A DNA stretch of 26,258 bases from Penium margaritaceum. Lineage: Eukaryota; Streptophyta; Zygnematophyceae; Desmidiales; Peniaceae. Both the position numbers and the translations under genes were made by a program. Positions 11,076 to 19,529 of this stretch are shown in pieces. The notes beneath the pieces are model-generated. The model searched no databases, had not been told where the DNA came from, and worked only from the letters and a program-made list of their open reading frames with translations. The stretch lies in assembly GCA_023375785.1 (NCBI GenBank), contig SZWC01025738.1, positions 4,521 to 30,778 on the forward strand. The letters are read 5' to 3'. Each line of letters starts with the position of its first letter. Within the stretch, counting starts at the first letter, position 1.

Positions 11076-12060
11076 ACTCATTTTTCTTCTATGTCTTCAC
11101 TCCTGTCTTTGGATTGGACGCCTGTGTTTTTCACAAGCACTCTATCCTCACAACATACTCACCTCCTTCACCATCGTCTGTGCCACATACACGGCTCTAT
11201 CGTTCAGAGCATGCTTCACACGCAACCTGTCCTTGGCCTCGATCCAACTACCATTCAGTTGCCTTGCAGAACTGAATGCACCTACTCTGCTCAGGGTAAG
11301 ATGCACAGGTCATCTTATCCTGTCTCCTCTTCCCGTGCCTCCCACCCACTTGAGCTGGTCCATTCTGACCTCATGAGTCCCTTATCTGTCGAGTCCGTTG
11401 CGGAGCATGGTCGTTACGTTCTCACCCTCACTGACGACTAATCTTGTTTTCAATTAGTTTTCTGCCTTCGGCAGAAGAGTGATATTGCGGTTGCGATTCA
11501 TGATTGGCTCATAGCAACAAAGCACAAGTGTGGTCGTCCCCTTTGTCACTTCAGTTCTGACCGCGGTGGTGAGTTCATGGGGGAGGTAGATGCTTTCCTC
11601 AGGAGTTGTGGCGTCAGACATGAGACGTCTGCTTCCTACACCCCGGAGTACAACGGTGTCTCCGAGCGCTGGAACCGCATCATGGTTGATGCGGTCCGTA
11701 CTATGCACATTGAGTCCGGCCTATTCGAGGGCTTCTTTGTCGAGGCCATGTTGTACATGAGTTGGGTTTGGAACCGAGTTCTCCACGTTCCCTCGTCAAG
11801 TCATGTAACTCCCTTCCAGTATTGGTGTGGACAGCACGTAGACCTTCGTCCTGTGTGCGTCTTAGGTTTGCGTCACCCGCATCTGGCTCTTGGAAGAACA
11901 ACGAAATGGCAAACTGGCTCCCCGTGGTCGACTCTGTAACTTTCTTGGAGTGTCTCATCAGTCGAAGGCTTGGAGGTTCTAGGATCCTATCCGGCATTGC
12001 ATCATCGAGTCGTGTGATGCTCTATTCTTTGAGGAGATTTTTTTTGCACGATCTTCCTTT
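11076..12060 (+). pseudogene. E1 integrase, broken
   Basis: The zinc-binding region shows HTHLLHHRLCHIHG and PCRTECTYSAQGKMHR (CX3C in place of the usual CX2C). The core has the catalytic Asp in VHSDLMSP (11367-11369), the second Asp in SSDRGGEF (11559-11561) and the Glu in YNGVSERWNR (11664-11666). They are in one frame with spacing DD35E, correct for copia integrase, but a stop interrupts at 11439-11441 (LTDD-stop). After about 11860 the frame shifts and the tail reads VSHQSKAWRF, stop, DPIRHCIIES, CDALFFEE. The enzyme would insert the cDNA into host DNA. Confidence 0.85.
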
Positions 12061-12262
12061 TGTCCGTGCCGGAACGCTTCCGAGCCTATCGCCGCCATCG
12101 CATGGGGGATATTCTGCACTAGTGTACGATGTTGCTCCCTGTCCGTTAATGTCCAAAGTCCCTGATCCCACCGAGTCACCTACACCTCCATGCTCACCAG
12201 ACACTCCCACCGTACCAGAGTCCCCATCTGAGTCTATTCGTGAGGGTACTGACCACACATGT

Positions 12263-12388
12263 GAGTCCACTTCTTTGGCCGCTGACACCGCCGACCATGC
12301 GCCTGAGTCCACCTCTTCGGTCGATGACACCGCCAACCAAGAGACTGAGTCTACTGACTCCGCCGCAGACTCTGTCACACAGGCGACG
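12263..12388 (+). repeat. Three 42-bp tandem repeats in E1 integrase-RT linker
   Basis: Units start at 12263, 12305 and 12347 and encode 14 residues each (ESTSLAADTADHAP, ESTSSVDDTANQET, ESTDSAADSVTQAT). They lie in an acidic Ser/Thr/Pro-rich linker in an open frame (11762-12715). E2 has a different repeat at the same place. Confidence 0.85.
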
Positions 12389-12479
12389 GATGAAGTCGCT
12401 CCGCTCACTGCCTCAGTCGACCAGTCCAACAGTTTTCCTACGTCAGACTATCCAGTGAAGCAACCAGTCGTTTCCTTGC

Positions 12480-13505
12480 ATCCTCGACCCCGGTACATCC
12501 ACTCCTCTAGTGTTGGTCCAAAATACTCCTGGCGGTCGTTTTTGTCCTGGCATCCCAGAACCTCCATCAGGCGTACGTCCTGCCATTATTTGGCCGCCTC
12601 CGGCCGCTACCCTCCGTCCCACGCCCCCTTCTTATACTGTTGTGAGAGGGGATCCGGGGACGAAGGCATTGGGTCTAACTGTCCTTGCCGTCGTTACAGC
12701 GGACCCTCATCCTAGATCCACACTGGGTTATGCCCTGATTTCTGAGGAGCATTGGCGTGTTGTCTCCGTCTCGTTGTCTCGTGCTCCAGTAGGTCTTGGT
12801 ACCACTCCTCTGTTGAAAGTCGGTCCGTCTTTACAGACAATCGATCCACAGAGCCTTTGTGAGTCTAGGGCTGTACCTGATGTTGTCCATTGGGACGTTG
12901 TTTGCAAGGAGGAACTGGCTACCATTGATGAGCATGTTGTGTACGAGCTGGTCCACTTGCCCCCTGGCCGTAAAGCCATTGGAGCCATGTGGGTTTTCCG
13001 TCGCAAGTGGAAGCCAGAGGGCACTCCGGACAAGTACAAAGCATGGCTAACCGCCAAAGGCTTTGCACAGGTACTAGGATTGGACTTCGACCAGGTTTTT
13101 ACACCGGTTCGCCATTTCACCACCAGTCGCGCGCTCTTCATAATGGTCACAGAGCTTGGCTAGTTGCTCCACCAGATGGACGTGAGCCATGCCTTCTTGC
13201 ATGGAGCTCTCGACGGTAAGGAGCTCTACATGGTCCAGCCCCCAGGTTTCGAGGATGGCACGGGTCGTGTTTGGCGACTACGGAAGGACTTCTAAGGCCT
13301 TAAACAGTCGTCCAAGTGCTAGAACATTGAGATCAGCCACACCCTCTTGAAGGATGGCTTGGTGCACAGCACCGTAGATCCAGCTCTCTTCTTCACCCCA
13401 CTGGATACCACCCTTATCATTGTGCTCATCTATGTGGACGATGTACTCATCACATCCCCTGACCTCACCGCTGTCCCGCGAGTGAAGGATTTACTATAGT
13501 CCAAT
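12480..13505 (+). pseudogene. E1 reverse transcriptase, broken
   Basis: The frame 12510-13163 contains HWDVVCKEELATIDEHVVYE, LPPGRKAIGAMWVFRRKWKP and KGFAQVLGLDFDQVFTPVRH, the N-terminal half of a copia RT. After a stop it continues with QMDVSHAFLHG (first catalytic Asp), KELYMVQPPGF, WRLRKDF, stop, GLKQSS, DPALFF and VLIYVDDVLI. The YVDD active site is at 13431-13442. Stops are single-codon changes, such as TAG for Trp after TELG at 13161 and TAA for Tyr in the LYGLKQ motif. The palm residues are intact but the protein cannot be made whole. Confidence 0.85.
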
Positions 13506-14380
13506 CTTGGACTTGCATAGGTTGGACATTGAGATCCAGCACGACCCTGCCCATGAAATTGTCCATGTGCATCTGGCAGCCTATGTTCAGATGTTTTTTG
13601 AGCACTTTGCAGACCTCTTGTCCACCGTACCCAGTATATCCACTCCCATAACTCCAGACGGCCAGATCAAGCTAAAAGGTTCTGATGCTGACACACTGGG
13701 TGCGAGTGTGGACGTGGCTACCTTTCTACGTGTCATTATGTCACTCATATTCCTCGCCACCATGACACAGCGAGATATTACCTTTGCCGTGAACCTACTG
13801 GCTCCGTTCTCTTTGTCTTCACACCAGCTGTACTTAGATGTAGCAATTTGTATGGTACGATACGTTGTCTCCATCCCACGTTGTGGATTGACGTTCTGCC
13901 ACCAGCCCTTTGTAGTCGCTGAGGGCTACACGAACAGTGATTGGGCTGGAAGCGCAGATGGCAAGAGCCGCACTAGATAAATCTTCCTTGTTGGCAGCAA
14001 AGTTTTCTTGTGGTGTAGTGGCAATTAGGGGTACATTGCATGTAGTAGTGCAGAGACAGAGTACGTGGAATTGGGCGCTGGTGCATGCGAGGGTGTGTGA
14101 CTCTATTATCTTTTGAATGAGTTTCATCAGCCTGCATCGCCCATCACACTACATTGTGACAATGAGAGTGCCATTGCCATTGAAGAGAATAAATAGTATT
14201 CATCACACACGCACAAAGCACATCAATGTGGAGTATCACTAGGTGCGCACTTTGTTACGTGAGGGTAGCATCCACATTGTGTGGGTCGGGACTATGCGAC
14301 AGCTGGTTGACTTCTTGATCAAGGTCGTCAAGCGTGCATCATTCACAAGGGCTGTTAGTTTGGTTGGTCTACATCCGTGA
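13506..14380 (+). pseudogene. E1 RT C-terminus and RNase H, broken
   Basis: The open frame 13507-13980 reads QHDPAHEIVHVHLAAYVQMF, STPITPDG, RDITFAVNLL and GYTNSDWAGSADGKSR (first RNase H Asp). After a stop, further fragments read SSAETEYVELGAGACEG (Glu), LHCDNESAIAI (second Asp), RTKHINVEYH and VDFLIKVV, and pol ends with a stop at 14378-14380. All core RNase H acids can be found, but stops at about 13978, 14026, 14098, 14191 and 14240 break the frame. Confidence 0.85.
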
Positions 14381-14550
14381 GCGTATTGTCTTGTATGTGT
14401 GAGCTCCCATATCCTGGCTCATGTATCCCCTCGCTCTTCGTGTCCCTTGTTAGACTGTAGGGGCATGAGACCATGGAGGAGTGTGGCTTGTGTTGTGCAA
14501 TGTTGATGTATGACCTATGCACGTACATGTATATTTGAGCCCATGGATCC

Positions 14551-14561
14551 TGGGGGAGAGT
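14551..14561 (+). other. Polypurine tract of E1
   Basis: TGGGGGAGAG directly precedes the 3' LTR start. It is the plus-strand primer site, and E2 has the matching GGGGGAG before its own 3' LTR. Confidence 0.8.
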
Positions 14562-14688
14562 TGTGATTTGTGTGTGCACTATCTCATTGATATGTGCTGT
14601 GACCTCTCGGTTGGTGTACATGCTCATATAGATGGCTGACTCGGCGTATGTTGACGATTGCGGGCATTGACTGATGGAGGGGACGTCG
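14562..14688 (+). repeat. 3' LTR of E1, left part
   Basis: It begins TGTGATTTGTGTGTGCAC and aligns with 7226-7352 of the 5' LTR. It ends with CGTCG, the duplicated target of E2. Its sequence continues at 22542. Confidence 0.9.
14684..14688 (+). repeat. Target-site duplication of E2, left copy
   Basis: CGTCG here and at 22537-22541 flank E2. The empty site is present as CGTCGCATC in the E1 5' LTR, which confirms which bases were duplicated. Confidence 0.85.
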
Positions 14689-15507
14689 TCCTGGTTTTCA
14701 CACATCTCTCATTGTGCTCTGTTGTGTCCTCCCCGCTTCCATATATTAGTGTGCAGATGATTGACGGCAAGACGTGATTCTATTGGAGTATTGACCGGTG
14801 GAGCCGACGCACGCTAAGGTTTGTACACATTTTGCTGGAGCCTCTTCCCCCAGACGCATGACGTGCTGAGCTCCATCGGTGGGCCTCCTCAGCAGACACG
14901 CCTCTGGCGGTGACTGCCTCCGCAGACGTTGCCTGGACATGTCTTGTCCCAGATGTGATTGCACGGTTGCACTTGCAGTGCCATGCTCTGCTTAGGGTCC
15001 GAGTTTCAGATTATTCGGGCACTATTGTGCTTGGGGTCATTCTTGCCTCGACGCTGCCTGGGTTTCGGCAGTCATAAATCCTTGCTGCTGTTTTTCTGAT
15101 GATTTTGACCGCACGAATGCGTTCGCAGCGCGATTATTTTGGTGTGGTCCAGTTTTCAGGAAAAACGGACGACGCCCAAATTTGGGCCTGTCGGCTGCTT
15201 GGCAAGGCTCACCGAGAAAACTCAGCCTGCCAGAAAACAGAGAATTTCCTGATTGGTTGGCGACCTAAGTAACAAGCTCTACGGAGCTGAGCTAGACCTA
15301 GTTCTGTCAGGGTTCTCTCAGTTCCATTCATTCTCAGTTGCTAATCACTCATTTCTCAGTTTTGTCTACCTTTCTGGCGCTAACTCCTCAACGCACATTT
15401 TTCCTCTCACAAGTCTCAGAGTAGCTAGAGGGGTCAACGAGCATGGGGCCATGCCTACTCCAGCCACATTGCAGCCCCAACCAGCCGCTCTAGACTAGTT
15501 TCTAGCT
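14689..15507 (+). repeat. 5' LTR of copia element E2
   Basis: It aligns with 21526-22536. The first bases are TCCTGG where the 3' copy has TGTTAG, so the TG terminus has mutated. It ends CTAGACTAGTTTCTAGCT before the PBS. A 292-bp block (14923-15214), absent from the 3' copy, is shared with the E1 LTR (AGGAAAAACGGAC region), so the 5' LTR keeps the ancestral state. Confidence 0.9.
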
Positions 15508-15518
15508 TGGTATCAGAG
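15508..15518 (+). other. Primer binding site of E2 (tRNA-iMet type)
   Basis: TGGTATCAGAG is followed by TC where E1 has CC. It directly follows the 5' LTR, as expected for initiator tRNA-Met priming. Confidence 0.92.
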
Positions 15519-15859
15519 TCGGAGCGCAGCAAAAGCAGGAGATCTGAGCAACACCGAGGTATACAGGTCCCAGTCTATGCCGTCGGTTCCAGAAATGTGT
15601 TCGTGCAGGAAAACTCTCTTGGAATGCTTCCGGCAGAGTTAGCCCACAGGGGGGCGTTGTCAAAACACTCTCGACGTGGGGGAAATGATACCGAAACATT
15701 TTCTGGCAGTACTGACCCCGCGACGGCTGTAGCGTTGGCGGACTCGCAGCCAAAAAACCGACGGGCGACGCCGTGATGGCACCAAACAAGGGAAGTCCCT
15801 TGTCTCCCTACCTTCCCTCCTTCCCTTACTACTACCACCGCAAGAGCAACGACACCTAG

Positions 15860-16440
15860 CACTATAGCAGCTGCGGTAGTAGCAACAGCGCACCCGCGGT
15901 TGCCGCAACAGGCACTGTAGCAGTTGCGGCCGTAGCAAAGCCACAACAGCCAAAGTAGCAGCTATGGCTGTAGGACAACCGCAGCCGTAACAGCAACAAT
16001 AGCGCAGCCGTGGCTGCTGCAGCAACCATAGCAGCCATGGTAGCCCTAGTAGTCGTAGCAGTCGTAGCAGTCGTAGCAGCCACACCAGCCGTAGCAGGCG
16101 CGGAAACCGTAGTAGCCGTAATAGCCACGGTAGCCACAACAGTCGTAGCATCCGCATAATCGTACCAGTCGCAATAGTCCCAATGAGCTGCCACACCTAC
16201 ATCGGCCAGAGTAGTCGCGGCAGCCGCAGCAGTTGCAACAGCCGTAGCAGCCGCAATAGCCGTAGCGGTCGTAACAGCTGTAGCAGCCGTAGCAGCCGTA
16301 GCAGTCGTAGCAGTCGCAACAGCCTTAATAGCCGTGGCACCCACAACTACAGGCACCGTAGCAGCAGCAGCTATAACAGCTGGAACAATATCAGCAGTAG
16401 TAGCGGAGCGGCCACAAGGATGAAATCACCCCGCTGCTGA
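15860..16440 (+). repeat. 9-bp phased GTAGCAGYC repeat array in E2 leader
   Basis: The clearest part, 16040-16330, is built from units close to AGCAGTCGT or AGCAGCCGT spaced at 9 bp. One plus-strand frame therefore reads repeated Ser-Ser-Arg or Asn-Ser-Arg (for example CSSRSSRSSRSSRNS), and the minus strand reads Ala/Thr/Val. Because 9 is a multiple of 3, long open frames on both strands follow from the repeat and are not evidence of genes. Confidence 0.85.
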
Positions 16441-16461
16441 TGTCAGCAATGGAAAAAAGCC

Positions 16462-16501
16462 CGAGTGGAGAGGGGTCCTCCTCTGTTGGAGGACCCACTC
16501 G
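16462..16501 (+). other. Stem-loop in E2 leader
   Basis: GGGTCCTCC (16473-16481), a 6-base loop, then GGAGGACCC (16488-16496) form a perfect 9-bp stem. CGAGT (16462-16466) pairs with ACTCG (16497-16501) below a 6-base one-sided bulge. Such a structure in a retroelement leader could serve packaging or dimerisation, but that is inference. Confidence 0.65.
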
Positions 16502-16821
16502 TTCCCCTTTTTTACAACAGCTGTAGCATTGCAAAAACAGTAGCAACAACAGCAGCAGCCGCTGATACAACAGCAGCAACCGCTACAACATTAGTTGCAG
16601 CCGCCACAACAACATCAGCCTTCATTGCAATGATAACAGCAAGAGCCGCATCAACAAATGCAACTACAACAACAACAGCAGCTGCCACCGCTGCTGTAGC
16701 ACCATTACCAACAACAGCAGCAGCAGCAGCAGCAGAAGCAGTAGCATTAGCAAAAATAACAACCCGCAGGCTTTTTCTTAGCCACATTGGCTCGCCAGAT
16801 CCTTTGGCTGCCATTTTCTAG

Positions 16822-17640
16822 GAGCTTATAGCGCTGACACAACAGCTTACAACACTGCAGCCTCCGACAGCACAGGGCCATACTAGCATCCCGCCGCCCT
16901 TCCTTCCTCCCGGGTATGCTAGTCCCACTGTCTTTACCGCCACTCACTACTTCGCACAGTAGCAGACCCAACACCAACGTCAGATTGTGTCTTCAGTCCT
17001 CGGTCCCACTCTGGGTGCCGGTCGCAGGCCAAAGGACGTTGAGTCTACGCCCCCACCGCTCCAGGCCGGAGTAATTCCAGAGTTGGGAGCTCAGCTTCCG
17101 TATCTGGACGTAGGGTGAGGGCCCGTTGCCATACTACATCCTCCCCTACAACTCCACCCAGGCCGACTAGTTGCATGATGCTGGTCACACCGTGCGTGTC
17201 CTCATCCCCGTCACCCCTCTAGCTACACGCCTCGCCATCGAGCCCTTCCTCGGTGACTTCACCATCGACGAGACTCCAGACCCCGCCACTGCGTAACACG
17301 TTCTCACATACCCGCATTGTCTCTCTAGCAAAGCCGAGACCAGCCGCTGCTTCGGGAGTTCAACTCCCTCCACAAGGGGGAGATGGATTCAGTTACCTCC
17401 TACTGGCAGCGCGCGGAATGCATCCTCCGCCACCTGGGTGACGTCGCTCCACCGCCTCTCTCCGCTCTCGTGACCATCAAGCACGGGGCCATCGACATCT
17501 TTGTTGACGTCTTTGTACACTACTCCCAGGAAATCCTCACCATGATGGCGGCCAAGGACACCTCATGCCCTGGGCATATGAGCTGTTCCTTAAGATTGAG
17601 GAGGCTCGTCTGAAGTCGCGTCCTACCCCTCTCTGTGATG
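16822..17640 (+). pseudogene. E2 gag, broken and internally deleted
   Basis: Readable parts are ELIALTQQLTTLQPP, QTQHQRQIVSSVLG, GRRPKDVESTPPPLQ, then in other frames LLREFNSLHKGEMDSVTSYW, QRAECILRHLGDV and VFVHYSQEILTMMAAKDTS. They match E1 gag in order. After about 17565 the sequence jumps to IEEARLKSRPTPLCDDVAWL, the end of the gag region (E1 counterpart near 10600). E2 therefore lacks several hundred bases including the basic stretch and the zinc knuckle. Nothing here could form a working Gag. Confidence 0.8.
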
Positions 17641-17990
17641 ACGTCGCATGGCTTGATGACTGGCAGTCTCGTTTTGTACCCCCGTCCACCGTGTTCTCGT
17701 CTCTTGCTTGTTGTCTTGTGACTGTTAGAGACCTGGCGACACTGGTCCAAGACCCTACCGAGACCTGGATCATTGACTTCACATGAAAGCCTGTTTCGAG
17801 GCCTTCAGTGTGCTTGGTCCAGTTGCCGACGTGTCCAGTGTCAGGACGGGCTTTGGTCAGGTGTTATAATTCCACAGCGTCGGCGTCGTTTCTTTCCGTG
17901 GTCCCGATAGAGATGTGTTTGTGACCAATGTCCTCTTCGTCCCCGGTCTTGAGCTCGGCCTTCTGTCTGTCACTACCCTTGACCGCATGA
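17641..17990 (+). pseudogene. E2 protease remnant
   Basis: Around 17763-17786 the frame reads TWIIDFT then a stop, where DSGAT is expected. The Asp remains (17775-17777) but Ser is Phe and the Gly-Ala codons are deleted, so the flap and active site are lost. Downstream, FEAFSVLGPVADVSSV, RDVFVTNVLFVPGLELGLLSV correspond to the protease end and the integrase junction. Confidence 0.75.
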
Positions 17991-19090
17991 GCATGGACGT
18001 CTTGCACTCGCATGGTGTTGGCACTGTGTCGTTGCGTCCGTCCGGTCGTGTTTACCTGCATGCCACCGCCCGTGGCAGCTTGTGGTACGTGCCTCGTCCA
18101 TCCACACTTCCATCCGTCCCCTCCCCGTCGGCCGACACAGGCCACGTGTTTGTCACCAACACGCTCTCTGCGCAACACACACGCCTCTTGCACCGCCGCC
18201 TCTGCCACATCCACTTTGCTGTCATCGATAGCATGCTTCGCACCCAGTCAGCCAAGGGCCTTGATCCAGCCTCCTTTCCCTTGACATGTCCCACTAAGTG
18301 CATTGATTACACTCATGGAAATATACACCGGTCCACGTACCCTCTGTCCTCCCCTCGTACGTCAGCCCCTCTGGACTTCGTCCATTCTGATTTCATGGAT
18401 CCACTTCCGATAGAGTCCGTCAGGGAGCACGGACGCTATTTCCTGATCCTCAACGATGACTACTCGTGCTACCGCTAAACCTTCTGTCTTCGAGAGAAGA
18501 GCGATGTTGCTCCCACCATTTGGGACTGGCTTATCCGTGCGGAGCACGAGTGTGGTCGTCCTCTTCGCCGCTTCCGCTCTGATCACGGGAGCAAGTTCAT
18601 GTGGGAGACCACGACCCTCCTCGCCTCCCGTGGCATCCATCATGAGATGTATGTGCCTTACATGCTAGCCTAGAATGACATCTTCGAGTGGTGGAACTGT
18701 ACCATGGCCGACGCCGTCCGTACCATGTGAGTCAATCTGGTATCTCTGATGGTTTCTACTTCGAGGCCATGACCTACATGATGTGGGTCTAGAACCGGAT
18801 TCCCCACGGACCCCTTCTCTGCTAGTCCACACCGTACTAGTACTGGTGCAGTGAGCCGGCTTACCTCCGTCCCGCCAGTGTCTACGGCTGCATAGCCATT
18901 GTGTGGTTGCCCGTCCCGCATCAGGGCGGCAAGCTCGACCCCCGTCGGTGTCCCTGTACCTTCCTTGGCGTCTTGCGTCAGTCCAAAGTCTCGCGCTTTA
19001 GGGATCCCTCCTGTCACTGCTTCATCGCGTCACGCGACGCTCTCTTCTTTCAGGAGCTGTTTCCTCGTGACCTCGTTCGCTCTTGCTTGT
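17915..19090 (+). pseudogene. E2 integrase, broken
   Basis: The open frame 17915-18478 carries the zinc-binding region (HTRLLHRRLCHIH; CPTKCIDYTHGNIHR, again CX3C) and the core start FVHSDFMDP with the first Asp at 18389-18391. Past a stop at 18476 the second Asp is at 18581-18583 (RSDHGSKF, where GGEF is usual) and the Glu at 18686-18688. The spacing is identical to E1 and to DD35E. Further stops (18671, 18727, 18790) break it. The tail GGKLDPRRCPCTFLGVLRQS and SRFRDPSCHC, ASRDALFFQELF is open from 18901. Confidence 0.85.
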
Positions 19091-19170
19091 CGATGTCCCT
19101 CCCATTGCGTGGGAGAGTGGTGAGTCCATCCTCTGTCCTGCCGCTTCCGGACGACACATCGCCTGCACCT

Positions 19171-19529
19171 ACTGGTCCCTCCGGGCTGGCATTCCCAGTC
19201 GTGTCCACTGGTCCCTCCGGGTCGGCATCCCCACTCGCGTCTGCTGGTCCCTCCGGGCCGGCATCCCCAGTCGCTTCTGCTGGTCCCTCCGGGCCGACAT
19301 CCCCTGTCGCGTCCGCTGGTCCCTTCGGGCCGACAGCCCGAGATGCGTCCGCTCGCCCCTCTGAACTGGCAGTTCCATCCGTGTCTACAGGTCTATCCGG
19401 GTGGCAGCTCCGTCCACGTCCGTTGGTCCCTCTGGACCAGCAGCTCCGTCCGTGTCCGCCGGTCCCTCCGGGCTGGCAGCCCCGTCCACCTCTGCTAGCC
19501 CCTCTGACTCGCTCCCGGCTTTTCCCTTT
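19171..19529 (+). repeat. 36-bp tandem repeats in E2 integrase-RT linker
   Basis: Nine units begin at 19171, 19207, 19243, 19279, 19315, 19351, 19387, 19422 and 19458, with a partial tenth. They encode 12-residue units such as TGPSGLAFPVVS and AGPSGPASPVAS. Unit 7 is 35 bp, and this one-base loss causes the frame change in the linker. E1 has a different 42-bp repeat at this position. Confidence 0.88.

Larger units (their letters stand above)
15519..16821 (+). other. E2 leader with long phased repeats and hairpin
   Basis: About 1.3 kb lies between PBS and gag. The first 320 bp are related to the E1 leader. Then follow GTAGCAGY-type repeats (15860-16440), a strong inverted repeat (16462-16501), and a CAACAGCAG-type block (16505-16760). 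The last block is open and in frame with the gag remnant that starts after a stop at 16819-16821, giving an Ala/Thr-rich N-terminal extension if it was translated. In E1 the matching block is not in the gag frame, so a non-coding leader is the simpler view. Confidence 0.7.

Noticed and set aside
15862-16356. Long minus-strand Ala/Thr-rich ORF of 164 residues
   Set aside because: It is a by-product of the 9-bp phased repeat in the E2 leader. It has no start context, domain or composition of a real protein.
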